Of a stretch of DNA of 64,000 nucleotides, positions 53,141 through 62,562 are shown one piece after another. Source of the DNA: Gracilibacillus dipsosauri (GTDB lineage Bacteria > Bacillota > Bacilli > Bacillales > Amphibacillaceae); NCBI RefSeq assembly GCF_003176895.1, contig NZ_QGTD01000009.1, forward strand, positions 1 through 64,000, in the 5' to 3' direction. A model generated the notes under the pieces. That model was not told the origin of the DNA. It did not search any database and saw nothing but the letters and a program-made list of their open reading frames with translations. The translations under genes were made by a program, and so were the position numbers. Within the stretch, counting starts at the first letter, position 1. Every line of letters begins with the position of its first letter.

Positions 53141-54622
53141 TTATGCTTCATGATCCTTCGCTGGCCATTTTTTAATGGATAGTATTGCTCCTAGGAACAT
53201 CGCTGCGATGGCAACAACCCACCCAAAATTAAATAGGTATTCGATCGGATAACCACTGTATGCTTCTTGTAATTCCAATTTTAAATTTTGAAGCATCATA
53301 TATCCTAGTACTATTGGTGTTATTAGCCCAAGGGATAATCTCCACCATGTACCTAACTTAATATCAGAGATAGAATCGGCATGTGCTTGTAAATCCTTTA
53401 GTGATCTAGCGAACCAGGCAATCGCAACAACCTCAAATAACCCAGCTAAGGCGACACCATAGTTGTTGATAAAATGATCGACAGTATCGAGTAGATTTAA
53501 TCCACCTTGATTTGCATAGAACAAGGAGGCAATAAAAGCAAGTCCTCCACCTATTAAAAGTGCTTTTCCTCTAGATATGGAGAATTTCTCCTGTAATGCT
53601 GCAATATAGGTTTCAGAGATAGAAATCATGGAAGTTATCCCTGCTAATACTAAGGATGCAAAAAATAGAAAACCAAAAAGACTAGAGCCAGGCATTTGAC
53701 TAATAATTTCTGGGAAAACCATAAAGGCTAAGCCCACACCACCAGCCACTACATCTTCAATAGGTTGAGAAGATTGGGATGCCATAAATCCTAAGACAGC
53801 AAAAACACCAATCCCTGCTAATAACTCGAATGATGAATTTGCAAACCCAGTAATAAATGCATTATTGGTAATATCTGACTTTTTAGGTAAATAAGATGAA
53901 TAAGTAAGCATAATTGCAAAGGCAATAGATAAACTAAAGAATATTTGTCCATATGCTGCAATCCATACTGATCCTTCTGTTATTCGACTCCAATCTGGTT
54001 TAAAGAAGGCATCTAACCCTTCTAACGCACCTGGAAGCGTTACAGCACGAATAACAATCAAAATAAAGATAATGAACAATGTTGGGATAAAGATTCGATT
54101 TGCAAATTCAATTCCCTTTTTAACCCCTCTTCCTAGGAAGAAGAACACAAATACCCAAACAAATAAGAGTGGGATTAGTACACTAGGAACCATTGAACCA
54201 AAGGTCCCTGCAGCCTCTACGTTTAGAAAATCTCCAGTAAAGAAGGCAGTGGTATCTTCCCCCCATTTCGTTCCAATTGAAAAATAGGCATACATGATGG
54301 ACCACGCGATAATAATTGGATAATACGTAGAAATGACAAATGAAATAAGTATTTGCCACCAACCGATCCATTCCATTCCTTTACTTATCTTTGAAAAACT
54401 TCTTGGTGCAGAGCTACGATATTTATGACCAATCGTATATTCCATGATTAACAACGGTATACCAGCTGTTAATAATGCGAATAAATATGGTACAAAGAAC
54501 GCACCTCCACCATTTTCGAACGCTGTTGTTGGAAAACGCCATATATTACCCAATCCAACAGCTGAGCCGATCGCTGCAAGCAAGAAACCCAATCTAGTTC
54601 CCCATTGTGATCGCTTTTCCAT
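53141..54622 (-). CDS. Sodium-dependent amino acid symporter, NSS family (MetP-like)
   Basis: A 493-aa symporter of the SNF/LeuT fold with 11-12 helices. The N-terminal GTRLGFLLAAIGSAVGLGNIWRFPTTAFENGGGAFFVPY contains the Na+ and substrate unwound region of helix 1. The adjoining metS gene suggests methionine or alanine import; substrate is inferred. It is not part of the yun block in B. subtilis. Confidence 0.88.
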   Translation of the reverse strand: MEKRSQWGTRLGFLLAAIGSAVGLGNIWRFPTTAFENGGGAFFVPYLFALLTAGIPLLIMEYTIGHKYRSSAPRSFSKISKGMEWIGWWQILISFVISTYYPIIIAWSIMYAYFSIGTKWGEDTTAFFTGDFLNVEAAGTFGSMVPSVLIPLLFVWVFVFFFLGRGVKKGIEFANRIFIPTLFIIFILIVIRAVTLPGALEGLDAFFKPDWSRITEGSVWIAAYGQIFFSLSIAFAIMLTYSSYLPKKSDITNNAFITGFANSSFELLAGIGVFAVLGFMASQSSQPIEDVVAGGVGLAFMVFPEIISQMPGSSLFGFLFFASLVLAGITSMISISETYIAALQEKFSISRGKALLIGGGLAFIASLFYANQGGLNLLDTVDHFINNYGVALAGLFEVVAIAWFARSLKDLQAHADSISDIKLGTWWRLSLGLITPIVLGYMMLQNLKLELQEAYSGYPIEYLFNFGWVVAIAAMFLGAILSIKKWPAKDHEA

Positions 54623-54744
54623 TCTTTTTTTCCCCTTCCTTTTCTCAATAATTATTATTAAGAAGTTATTTGTTTAGTTTTATATCTTTCGACCTATGGC
54701 ATTATACCGGACTTCAGAAGATTCTGTCAAATCTGAATTTAAGG

Positions 54745-54773
54745 AAAACAAGAGATTCACTAGATCTCTTGTT
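54745..54773 (-). terminator. yunB terminator
   Basis: AACAAGAGAT / ATCTCTTGTT (54747-54756 with 54764-54773) followed on the minus strand by TTTTCC. Confidence 0.65.
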
Positions 54774-54818
54774 CCCGTCTCTTCCATTATTATTTAATTG
54801 CCAAGAAAAATCAATAAC

Positions 54819-55595
54819 TTAATTAAGAGGATCTAATGGGATAGAAAGATTAGAATCACCTTCTCCTCCTTGATAATACTCTGGAACTTCTCCCGGATGA
54901 AACATTCTCGTCACCGGAATATTTTGCTCTAAAACGACTGGGTTAGAGGCAAAAGGCATTATGATACGAACATTTACTTGAATGTATACATTAACACGAA
55001 TAAGCGCACCATTTATCCCTGTCTCCACCATTTCACTTTTAACTTCAGTATATACATCACCAACAGCTTCGAGATTGATTGGTATTTTGGGGCCTAAATT
55101 TGCTAAAACCGGAACACCTAATGCTTGACCAAGTGGAACCTCAATAAGAAGTCCACGTTCTCGTATGGCTTCTAATAATTCCCTTTCCGATGGTGCAAGT
55201 TCCTCTTCTATCTCAAGCGGTGTACCTAGTTCAGGCTGTTCTCCTTTCTCTAATAATTTCATAAAAGTTTCCACTCGATATTGAACATTTCTTCGCACAC
55301 GATTTTCTACCACTGTATTAAAAATATAATTTTCTACCTTTCCATTCTCATCCACTTGTACTTCAATTAAATCTCCCGCCTCAAGATCTTCTGAAATTTT
55401 TCTACTTACTGCGATACCTAGTGCTTTGCTGGCAACTTGTGATACGCGTACTTGAGCGTATTCTACCAAAACTGGCTTAATGCCTTCATTAACCACTAAA
55501 ATACTCCCAACCATGGAAATAATAAATATAAAAAAAGTAATAAAGACAACTTGTCTAGCTGGAGGTGCCCCTATTCTTCTTCGTCTTTTTCGCAT
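54819..55595 (-). CDS. yunB: Sporulation protein YunB
   Basis: A 258-aa membrane-anchored protein. A basic start (MRKRRRRIGAPPARQ) precedes one membrane helix (VVFITFFIFIISMVGSILVV), and the rest faces outward. SKALGIAVSRKISEDL and the C-terminal NVRIIMPFASNPVVLEQNIPVTRMFHPGEVPEYYQGG match YunB, a sigma-E-controlled sporulation protein. Its biochemical role is not known. Confidence 0.88.
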   Translation of the reverse strand: MRKRRRRIGAPPARQVVFITFFIFIISMVGSILVVNEGIKPVLVEYAQVRVSQVASKALGIAVSRKISEDLEAGDLIEVQVDENGKVENYIFNTVVENRVRRNVQYRVETFMKLLEKGEQPELGTPLEIEEELAPSERELLEAIRERGLLIEVPLGQALGVPVLANLGPKIPINLEAVGDVYTEVKSEMVETGINGALIRVNVYIQVNVRIIMPFASNPVVLEQNIPVTRMFHPGEVPEYYQGGEGDSNLSIPLDPLN

Positions 55596-55688
55596 AAAAA
55601 TCCCCCCATCTTAGTTATATGATGGAGGTGAACCATTTCATTATTAAATTTTAGAAATATTTAAAAAAGTCGCACTCGCTCCCTTAAA

Positions 55689-55994
55689 CTACTCGGCAAT
55701 TTGTAATAAAGCATCCTTCACTAACATGCCAACCTTCCATTTATATTCCTCTGATTTTACAGTAATTTTATCTAAACGAGCGTGTAATAGATCATCCAAT
55801 GTCTTGACACCAACTGCGCGACCAGCAATTATTGGACGATCTTGCAATTTTTCATTTAATAGGTCCACATCAAGCGCACCACACATGACATAACCAATGT
55901 CATTCGCTATTACTAAAAGTGTGGTATGTGGAAGCTGTACTGTAATTCCTACAAAAAGATAATCTTCTATACGAATAGGCTTTACATCTATCAT
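55689..55994 (-). CDS. yunC: DUF1805 protein YunC
   Basis: A 101-aa small globular protein: VGITVQLPHTTLLVIANDIGYVMCGALDVDLLN and RAVGVKTLDDLLHA match YunC. ATG 55994 follows GGAGGGGTG; the GTG at 56003 overlaps that site. Function unknown. Confidence 0.86.
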   Translation of the reverse strand: MIDVKPIRIEDYLFVGITVQLPHTTLLVIANDIGYVMCGALDVDLLNEKLQDRPIIAGRAVGVKTLDDLLHARLDKITVKSEEYKWKVGMLVKDALLQIAE

Positions 55995-56056
55995 AATAAA
56001 CACACCCCTCCTACTAAATTGTATGTCTTAGCCCAAAGAGATGTGCGTTTTTCATG

Positions 56057-57442
56057 TTAATTTTTTAATAAATCTATTAATAGGTCTCGTAGAAACTCTG
56101 GTAAAAAGAATTGTTTTGTCTTAGATCGTGATATTTGCGGGAACATTCTACCAAAAGTAAACATATCTGCTGTAGCAAATGTATATATTCGTTCCTCAGC
56201 TATTTCTTCTCCTTGATAGTAAACATTTTTTACATGCTCGATACCATCTTCATCTGTCATGATCTCTATATCTAAACCACTAAAAACGAATTTCCCGATC
56301 ACTTTACCTCGAAATCCAAATCCCTTTAGTTCAAGCGTAATTAACGCTTGGTCATATGCCCCTCTGATTACTTCCAATAATTCAATTCCACGTAGTTTAA
56401 CTGTACAAGGATTGATGGGATGTGGGCAAATACGATGGATATCACGCTTTGTAACAGGGCCTTTTTCTAAATGATCTAGTAATAATCCAGCATTCAACAT
56501 AGCAATATCAGCATCGGTCCATTTTTGTAAATGATCCGTCAATTGTTGAATAATGATTGTATTCAGAAACCAGTTCACTTCTAGTCTTTGCTTCAAAACT
56601 GTTACTGGTTGTTGTAACACAATTTCTGCTTCTTTGTTCAAGTGCTCTAATTTTTTCTCTGTCTCGAGATCTTTTTTCATATGACTTGTTTCCATTGCAT
56701 AAGCATGTTTTTCAATCAATTTGTTTTGATTATGATCCCATAATAAGTCAACCTCACCGACAAAATGTCCATATCTCCCTGCAGCAGTTAAGATGGATTG
56801 ATTAATAGACTTTTCATTTTTCAAAAGATGGTGAGAATGTCCTCCAATAATGACATCAATAGAAGGAAAATCTCTGGCAATCATTTCATCGTCTGATAAA
56901 CCTAAATGAGATAAGAGAATAATAATATCAGAATCCTGTTCTACTTTCGGTAATTCTCGCCGTAAATATTCGTAGGGAGGTTCCACATCCCATCCTAAAG
57001 GTCTATAAAACGGCGTAAAAGGTGCAGTTAACCCTAGTACGGTAATCTTTATACCTGTTTCGGACTGGAAGGTGTAATGATCTTTTAACCAAACGGGTTG
57101 CCTTTCATTCCTTGCTGTTAAATTACCGCAAACCACTTTGAATGTCGCTGCATCATAGAGGTGAAATAGATCATAATATTCTAAGGTAATCCCTTCGTTA
57201 TTTCCAATTGTCGCTATATTATAACCAACATCATTAAGTAACTCGACATTCCGTTTACCTCGAAAGGCTTCGGAAATAGGATGAAATCGATCCACATGGT
57301 CTCCAATATCTACAATCCAATAATGTTCCTTATCTTGACGGTGCTTTTCTTTTTTTTTATTTAAAAAATCAACTATACTTGCCCAATTCTCAAAATGACT
57401 ATGGAGATCGTTTGTATAATAAAAATGCAATCTTTCTTTCAT
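56057..57442 (-). CDS. yunD: Metallophosphoesterase/5'-nucleotidase YunD
   Basis: A 461-aa bidomain enzyme. The metallophosphatase motifs are YTNDLHSH (residue 9), DIGDHVDRF (about 46), TIGNNEG (about 76), LLSHLG (about 157) and IIGGHSHHL (about 179). The C-terminal 5'-nucleotidase domain starts near 290. No signal peptide, so it acts in the cytoplasm, unlike most UshA relatives. Substrate probably a nucleotide. Confidence 0.9.
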   Translation of the reverse strand: MKERLHFYYTNDLHSHFENWASIVDFLNKKKEKHRQDKEHYWIVDIGDHVDRFHPISEAFRGKRNVELLNDVGYNIATIGNNEGITLEYYDLFHLYDAATFKVVCGNLTARNERQPVWLKDHYTFQSETGIKITVLGLTAPFTPFYRPLGWDVEPPYEYLRRELPKVEQDSDIIILLSHLGLSDDEMIARDFPSIDVIIGGHSHHLLKNEKSINQSILTAAGRYGHFVGEVDLLWDHNQNKLIEKHAYAMETSHMKKDLETEKKLEHLNKEAEIVLQQPVTVLKQRLEVNWFLNTIIIQQLTDHLQKWTDADIAMLNAGLLLDHLEKGPVTKRDIHRICPHPINPCTVKLRGIELLEVIRGAYDQALITLELKGFGFRGKVIGKFVFSGLDIEIMTDEDGIEHVKNVYYQGEEIAEERIYTFATADMFTFGRMFPQISRSKTKQFFLPEFLRDLLIDLLKN

Positions 57443-57503
57443 AAATAAGTAACTCCCCCTATATTAGGCTAGTTAAACAAAGACCTAATACAAAATATCT
57501 GCA

Positions 57504-58358
57504 TTATCCAAAGATTCCTTGCCAAATTAATCTTAACCCAATAAACAATAAGACTACTCGGAGTAAATACTCAATCGCTCTACTAGACATCTTTTGACTA
57601 ACTTTCGCACCTAGTACCCCACCAAACCATGCCCCAGGAATAAACGCCCAAACATATTGCCATTCGATATGACCTAATGCAATATGGGTGATGGAGCTAA
57701 CCATGCTTAAAGCTAGTATCATAAACATGGAAGTTGCTGAGGCAATATGTGGAGGAAAATGGAATAATATAATCATTGCTGGAACCATTAAAGAACCTCC
57801 ACCGATTCCAAAAAAGCCTGAAAGCATTCCGACAATAAATGCTATTCCTACTGCAATCCATGGAGTGATGGAATATGTATATTGTTCCTCTCCTATTTTT
57901 ATTTCTCGATAAATTTTAAATTTACTCTTTTTGCTTAAGGTGTTCTCATCTATCTTTGGTTGTTTCTTAAAAAAGAAGGTAGTAAAGATAAAGAGCATAA
58001 ATATCCCGAGAAACAAGGAAAATGTATCTGTCTCGACGAATTGATTTAACCAAGATCCTAATATGCCTCCTGGTAAGCTCCCTAAAATAAAGTACAGTCC
58101 ACTTTTGTAATCAATGCGTTTCAATTTTGCATAGGCATAGGTGGAGGACATTGCTGTAAAGATCATAATAATGAGCGACAATCCAACAATGGTACTAGCA
58201 TCCGCCCAAGCAAATATAGAGGTTGTACTATGTAAAATTAGCAATACCGGTACTAAAATAACGCCTCCTCCAAGGCCAACAATGCTTCCCAGTAATGCAG
58301 ATAACAAGCCTATGATAAAACAAATTATGATAACCACTGTAAAATTCCCTTCCATCAA
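57504..58358 (-). CDS. yunE: TauE/SafE family transporter YunE
   Basis: A 284-aa protein with about eight membrane helices and two TauE repeats, each with a GLGGG or GIGGG motif (IVGLGGGVILVPVLLI, FFGIGGGSLMVPAMII). Family members export or import sulfite, sulfoacetate or related anions. Substrate unknown. It lies in the same order as in B. subtilis. Confidence 0.88.
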   Translation of the reverse strand: MMEGNFTVVIIICFIIGLLSALLGSIVGLGGGVILVPVLLILHSTTSIFAWADASTIVGLSLIIMIFTAMSSTYAYAKLKRIDYKSGLYFILGSLPGGILGSWLNQFVETDTFSLFLGIFMLFIFTTFFFKKQPKIDENTLSKKSKFKIYREIKIGEEQYTYSITPWIAVGIAFIVGMLSGFFGIGGGSLMVPAMIILFHFPPHIASATSMFMILALSMVSSITHIALGHIEWQYVWAFIPGAWFGGVLGAKVSQKMSSRAIEYLLRVVLLFIGLRLIWQGIFG

Positions 58359-58409
58359 CTGTTATTCTTATGAAGTGAAAATACTTCTTTATTAAGTCTT
58401 ATGAAATAA

Positions 58410-58439
58410 AAGAAGAGTTCATCTAGGAACTCACTTCTT
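58410..58439. terminator. Terminator-like hairpin between divergent yunE and tlp
   Basis: AAGAAGAGTTC / GAACTCACTTCTT (58410-58420 with 58427-58439, 2-base bulge) with A/T flanks. A terminator between two outward-facing genes is unexpected; no ORF is seen to feed it. Confidence 0.45.
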
Positions 58440-58528
58440 TATTATATAGGTATTAGAGGAAATTATCCAATTAGAGTTACGAATGGATATGGATTCTATA
58501 AGAATCTGTCCATTTGATTCAAGGGTAT

Positions 58529-58557
58529 ACATAATTTTTTCTTTCCTACTCATAATA
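58529..58557 (+). promoter_or_regulatory. Candidate sigma-G promoter of tlp
   Basis: -10 CATAATA (58551-58557) fits the sigma-G consensus CATNNTA well. The -35 ACATA (58529-58533) at 17-bp spacing is a weaker match to GNATR. Tlp is made in the forespore in B. subtilis, so a sigma-G promoter is expected. Confidence 0.45.
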
Positions 58558-58588
58558 AAATGAATCACTAATTAAGGAGGAATTAAAA

Positions 58589-58819
58589 ATGACAGAACAC
58601 CAAAACCATCCAAATCCTGATGATCGCTCAGATAATGTAGAAAAGTTACAACAAAAGGTGCAAGACACAATAGAAAATATCGAAGCTGCACATGATACAA
58701 TGAAATTTGCATCCTCAGAAGAAAAAGAAAAAATCAAGGATAAAAATCATCGTAGAGAAGAAGCGATTTCTGGTATGAGAGCAGAAATTAAAGACGAAGC
58801 ACGTAATCAACAACAATAA
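58589..58819 (+). CDS. tlp: Small acid-soluble spore protein Tlp
   Basis: A 76-aa charged helical protein: NPDDRSDNVEKLQQKVQDTIENIE and the C-terminal segment match Tlp (thioredoxin-like SASP, H-type nomenclature SspT). No cysteine is present, so the thioredoxin name is historical. AAGGAGG ribosome site. Good evidence that the host forms spores. Confidence 0.93.
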   Translation: MTEHQNHPNPDDRSDNVEKLQQKVQDTIENIEAAHDTMKFASSEEKEKIKDKNHRREEAISGMRAEIKDEARNQQQ

Positions 58820-58857
58820 GGTAAAACTCCAGAAGCTCACTAATGGTTAACTTGTTT

Positions 58858-58882
58858 CCCCACTTCTATCATTGAAGTGGGG
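58858..58882 (+). terminator. Hairpin downstream of tlp
   Basis: A 9-bp GC-rich perfect stem CCCCACTTC / GAAGTGGGG with a 7-base loop, 38 bases after tlp. No T tract follows; it may stabilise the mRNA or terminate inefficiently. Confidence 0.5.
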
Positions 58883-58982
58883 ATCATTAAAGTTCTGTTT
58901 TCCATTAGTTAACAAGGATTCACCTGCTGTGCATACGACTGTTATATCCTAACTATATCTAATTTGAACTAGTAATATAGAG

Positions 58983-59462
58983 TTACATAAGGTCGATCTC
59001 CTTAATAAATAACACTCGATCTTGATCTATTCCATCATAGTCGGAAAATACAGAAACGCCGTCTACTTCCTTATCCCCTTTTTCTATTTTAAAACCTATT
59101 TTTGTATGAAAGGCAATCGATACTTTATTCACTGGTGAGGTTACTGCGCGAATAACATTTCGATTATTCTTCTGTGCCACTTGAAAAAACATCTGATAAA
59201 GCCGTTTGCCTATATGTTTACTGCGATACTTAGGGTGAACACCTACAAAATGAATATAAGCGACATTCCTATCCGTTTGTGATAAAAATCCAATTAAAAA
59301 GCCAACTATCTCACCATTTTTTTCAGCAATAAAGCTTGTCTTGTTAAAATGAACGAAAAATAACTTAGGCAACATCGCTGCCATTTTCCTCCCACCCCAC
59401 CATTCATCAATCAGCGGTGCGATTATGTTGTAGTCAGAACTTCGTACATTGCGTACTTTCAA
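58983..59462 (-). CDS. GNAT family N-acetyltransferase
   Basis: About 159 aa. The acetyl-CoA loop is HPKYRSKHIGKRLYQMFF near residue 85 (Q/RxxGxG/A form RSKHIG), preceded by YIHFVGVHP. TTG 59462 (then KVRNVRSSDYN) is preferred, nine bases after AAAGG; in-frame starts at 59471 and 59492 are possible. Substrate unknown. Confidence 0.8.
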   Translation of the reverse strand: MKVRNVRSSDYNIIAPLIDEWWGGRKMAAMLPKLFFVHFNKTSFIAEKNGEIVGFLIGFLSQTDRNVAYIHFVGVHPKYRSKHIGKRLYQMFFQVAQKNNRNVIRAVTSPVNKVSIAFHTKIGFKIEKGDKEVDGVSVFSDYDGIDQDRVLFIKEIDLM

Positions 59463-59584
59463 TGTCAACATCCTTTCTTGTTTTTTAATCAAGGATATCC
59501 ATAAATAGAGGCTGAGACAAAAAAGTAGTAAGGAAGGAAAATCCCTATATAAATGGAATACTAACCAGCTATAATTCGATCACA

Positions 59585-60769
59585 CTAATTCACCTGCTCA
59601 TCGATTATTTCCTTCGAGGCAAATAAAAAATATACTAAAAACACACCACTAATCAGTGCGATAAAAGCATAACCCCCAAAAACATCATAATAGCTTGAAA
59701 AGTAACCAAATCCCAGACCTACTAATATCAGCATGGCATTTAATCCAAGTGACTGAAAGGAATCGATTGTAGCTCTAGTACAAGAATCTATTCTATGATG
59801 CAAATATCCACTAACAATCGGCTCTACAAAGCCCGAAGCCAGCACAATGATGCACATTGCAGTCAATCCAGTATAACCACTTTTAATGGATATAAAAATA
59901 AAGCCAACAGTTATAATAGCTGTTATCGTTATTAACACACTTCGGTATTTATATCGCTTAATGACAGCATGTGCAAGTAAATTTCCAGGAATAGTGAGTA
60001 ACATGAGTGCTGCTAGAAAAAATCCAAAGAAGTGAATAGATATATCCAATCGGTTTAAATATAGCTGCCAGAATTCCCAAACAAAATTAAGTGCTGCTCC
60101 GATTGCAATCCCAGCTAATACAACAAGACAAACATTCGTATTTTTCATAAAGAAATGAATAGATATTTTTAAATTTCCCATTATTGTTTGATGCTCTGTG
60201 CTTTGATTTTTTGTGATTGGTTCAACTAACATAACTGCTACACACGCTGAGACAAGCATACTTATCACAGATAACCAATAATTTACTTCAAAATCAAATT
60301 TGTTGGCCAAAAAGCTTCCACTTAAAGCCGCTAGAATGGCGGATATAAGGTCAAAGGAATTGACTCTACCTAAGTATTTTTCAAATGATTTCTCTTTTTT
60401 ACTTAGTAGTAAGGAGTCATACAAAAGGGCATTTTCTGCACCACTATTCGCTGAACCTGCTATTCCAGAAAGAAATATAGCGATAGCGAAATGCCAAAAT
60501 TCTGTCGAATTGATCAACAAGAAAAACATGATGGCTTCAAGAACACTACTTAAAAGTATCATGTTCTTTCGACCCCATTTATCTGCTACAATTCCCGATG
60601 GAATCTCTAGTAAAACGATTGTCACTGCAAAAATAACTTCAGTATAAACTACCTCTTGAACTGTTATACCTCTCTCTTCCCAAAACAATCTTTCAATCAC
60701 ATATGCAGGTATTAGACTCTGAAAAAAACGAATGACATAAAGCTTCCAGACATTTGTTAAATAGTTCAT
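59585..60769 (-). CDS. MFS transporter with regulated leader
   Basis: A 394-aa, 12-helix major facilitator. The loop 2-3 motif EIPSGIVADKWGRKNMI (about residue 55) is the GX3D-X2-GR-type motif A. The family is close in character to macrolide or tetracycline-type exporters, but substrate is unknown. AGAGGAG precedes the ATG and is paired in a hairpin (60777-60818), with a short leader ORF further upstream, which points to inducible expression. Confidence 0.85.
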   Translation of the reverse strand: MNYLTNVWKLYVIRFFQSLIPAYVIERLFWEERGITVQEVVYTEVIFAVTIVLLEIPSGIVADKWGRKNMILLSSVLEAIMFFLLINSTEFWHFAIAIFLSGIAGSANSGAENALLYDSLLLSKKEKSFEKYLGRVNSFDLISAILAALSGSFLANKFDFEVNYWLSVISMLVSACVAVMLVEPITKNQSTEHQTIMGNLKISIHFFMKNTNVCLVVLAGIAIGAALNFVWEFWQLYLNRLDISIHFFGFFLAALMLLTIPGNLLAHAVIKRYKYRSVLITITAIITVGFIFISIKSGYTGLTAMCIIVLASGFVEPIVSGYLHHRIDSCTRATIDSFQSLGLNAMLILVGLGFGYFSSYYDVFGGYAFIALISGVFLVYFLFASKEIIDEQVN

Positions 60770-60776
60770 TATCCAG

Positions 60777-60818
60777 CTCCTCTCTTTTCCGAATTACCTA
60801 TTGTGTCAGAAGAGGGAG
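60777..60818 (-). promoter_or_regulatory. SD-sequestering hairpin before MFS gene
   Basis: On the minus strand CTCCCTCTT (60810-60818) pairs with AAGAGAGGAG (60777-60786), nine base pairs with one bulged A, loop about 23 nt. The 3' arm is the ribosome site of the MFS gene. A second ACCTCCCT lies in the leader ORF (60852-60859), a possible alternative pairing partner. Confidence 0.6.
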
Positions 60819-60839
60819 GTGCTCGAGAACTATTTAAGT

Positions 60840-60884
60840 TTACGGCTTAACAGGGAGGTCTAGCAAGATTAATTGGCATTTCAT
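60840..60884 (-). CDS. Leader peptide MKCQLILLDLPVKP
   Basis: ATG 60884, TAA 60840-60842; 14 codons. GGAAAGGAG precedes the start by three bases, an SD core though rather close. It ends 71 bases before the MFS start and just upstream of the SD-masking hairpin, the arrangement of translation-attenuation leaders of antibiotic resistance genes. The peptide is inferred only. Confidence 0.45.
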   Translation of the reverse strand: MKCQLILLDLPVKP

Positions 60885-61041
60885 TGCTCCTTTCCTACCG
60901 TTGTTTTTTCTATATTATACCAAAGGAGGGGGGCGTTTGCATTTGTTCGATCACAAAATTAACTTTAGTTGTCCTCCGTAATTATCATATAAATTGGAGA
61001 TCTAGGAAAAGCTAGTATTAGTTGAATGTTAGGAGGATTAT

Positions 61042-62499
61042 ATGGTGTCTAAAAAGGGTAAACTCCATACAAAAAAATTGGAGAAAGATGATATTATTGT
61101 TGTTGATACAAAAATGGCAAAGAAATCGGTTATCGCAACAGCAGTTGGTAATGCGATGGAATGGTTTGATTTTGGAATCTATTCCTATCTCGCTGTCATT
61201 CTCGGTGCCTTATTTTTCCCTGAGTTCAGTGGACCGCTGCAATTAGTATTCAGTTTCGCCACATTTGCTGTCGCTTTCTTAGTTCGGCCATTTGGTGGAC
61301 TTTTCTTCGGTATGCTTGGTGATCGTTTAGGAAGAAAGAAGATTCTTGCGATTACACTCATTATCATGGCAATTGCGACTCTTGCCATTGGATTAATTCC
61401 TACTTATGATTCCATTGGGATAACTGCACCTATCTTATTACTTACGGCACGATTGGTGCAAGGATTTTCTGCTGGTGGTGAATATTCTGGAGCAATGACC
61501 TATATTGCAGAATCCACAGCTGATAAGAAACGAGGTTTTTTATCCAGTGGACTTGAAGTTGGCACATTAGTCGGATATATAACTGGTGCGGGAATTGTTA
61601 CATTATTAACATTTCTTCTTGGGTCGGAAACCATGCATGAATGGGGATGGAGAATTCCGTTTTTCATTGCTGCGCCAATTGGTATTATCGGATTTTACCT
61701 ACGAAATAACTTAGATGAAACACCAGCTTTCGAGTCACAGGAAGAAGAGGATAATCAAGAAGGTAAAGCATCTCTTAAAAATATTTTTATTCATCACAGA
61801 AAATCATTGCTTATTGGTTTAGGGTTAGTTTCTTTTTATAATACAGTCTACTACGTCATTTTAACATATATGCCTTCCCATCTAAATGCAGTACTAGGCT
61901 ATGGAGATACCAAGGGACTACTATTAATATTAGTCGTGATGGTCATAATGATTCCATTTGTATTAATGGCAGGTTATTTTAGTGATCGTATTGGAAATAA
62001 AAAGATTATACTATTTGGCCTATCAGGAATGATTGTTTTATCCATCCCATCCTTTATACTAATCGGTAGTGGCAATAATTGGCTCGTTTTCTTTGGATTA
62101 ATGATTCTAGGAGCATTACTTGCCTCCTTTCAAGGTATTATGCCGTCCTTATTACCTTCCCTCTTTTTTACGGAAGTTCGATATGGCTCATTGGCTATTA
62201 CCTATAATGTAGCGACATCTGTATTTGGAGGGACAGCACCGTTAGTTGTATCATGGCTAATCAGTGTTACGATGAGTCGGATGGTTCCTGCCTATTACAT
62301 CATTTTTGCTTCTATTATTGGGATCATCATTGTCGCTCTATTTGTAGTCGAAACCTCTGGTAAATCACTTAGAGGTCAACCTCCTGCTGTTGAGAAAAAA
62401 CAGGAAATACATGACGTGTTAGAGGAACCAGAAGAAGCCTTATGGTGGAAAGATGAAAAACGAGAAATCACTGAAAGAAAAGATGATGAAAATAAATAG
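61042..62499 (+). CDS. proP: Proline/glycine betaine:H+ symporter, ProP type
   Basis: A 485-aa MFS protein of the metabolite:H+ symporter family. GNAMEWFDFGIYSYLAVILG near residue 35, RPFGGLFFGMLGDRLGRKK near 81 and LVQGFSAGGEYSGAMTYIAE near 133 are family hallmarks. The C-terminus is charged (EALWWKDEKREITERKDDEN) and may sense osmotic strength, though no long coiled coil is seen. Likely takes up compatible solutes; fits a halotolerant host. GGAGG ribosome site. Confidence 0.87.
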   Translation: MVSKKGKLHTKKLEKDDIIVVDTKMAKKSVIATAVGNAMEWFDFGIYSYLAVILGALFFPEFSGPLQLVFSFATFAVAFLVRPFGGLFFGMLGDRLGRKKILAITLIIMAIATLAIGLIPTYDSIGITAPILLLTARLVQGFSAGGEYSGAMTYIAESTADKKRGFLSSGLEVGTLVGYITGAGIVTLLTFLLGSETMHEWGWRIPFFIAAPIGIIGFYLRNNLDETPAFESQEEEDNQEGKASLKNIFIHHRKSLLIGLGLVSFYNTVYYVILTYMPSHLNAVLGYGDTKGLLLILVVMVIMIPFVLMAGYFSDRIGNKKIILFGLSGMIVLSIPSFILIGSGNNWLVFFGLMILGALLASFQGIMPSLLPSLFFTEVRYGSLAITYNVATSVFGGTAPLVVSWLISVTMSRMVPAYYIIFASIIGIIIVALFVVETSGKSLRGQPPAVEKKQEIHDVLEEPEEALWWKDEKREITERKDDENK

Positions 62500-62508
62500 T
62501 TATCAAAA

Positions 62509-62539
62509 GAAACCCTTTTATTACATTCAAAAGGGTTTC
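62509..62539 (+). terminator. proP terminator
   Basis: GAAACCCTTTT / AAAAGGGTTTC (62509-62519 with 62529-62539), a perfect 11-bp stem; weak T tail. Lies before the convergent hydrolase gene. Confidence 0.75.
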
Positions 62540-62562
62540 TAAGTCTTCGAAAAGTATTTAGC

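Noticed and set aside
58525-58557. GTATA (58525-58529) as the sigma-G -35 of tlp
   Set aside because: Its spacing to CATAATA is 21 bases, too long for sigma-G; the weaker ACATA at 17 bases was kept as candidate.
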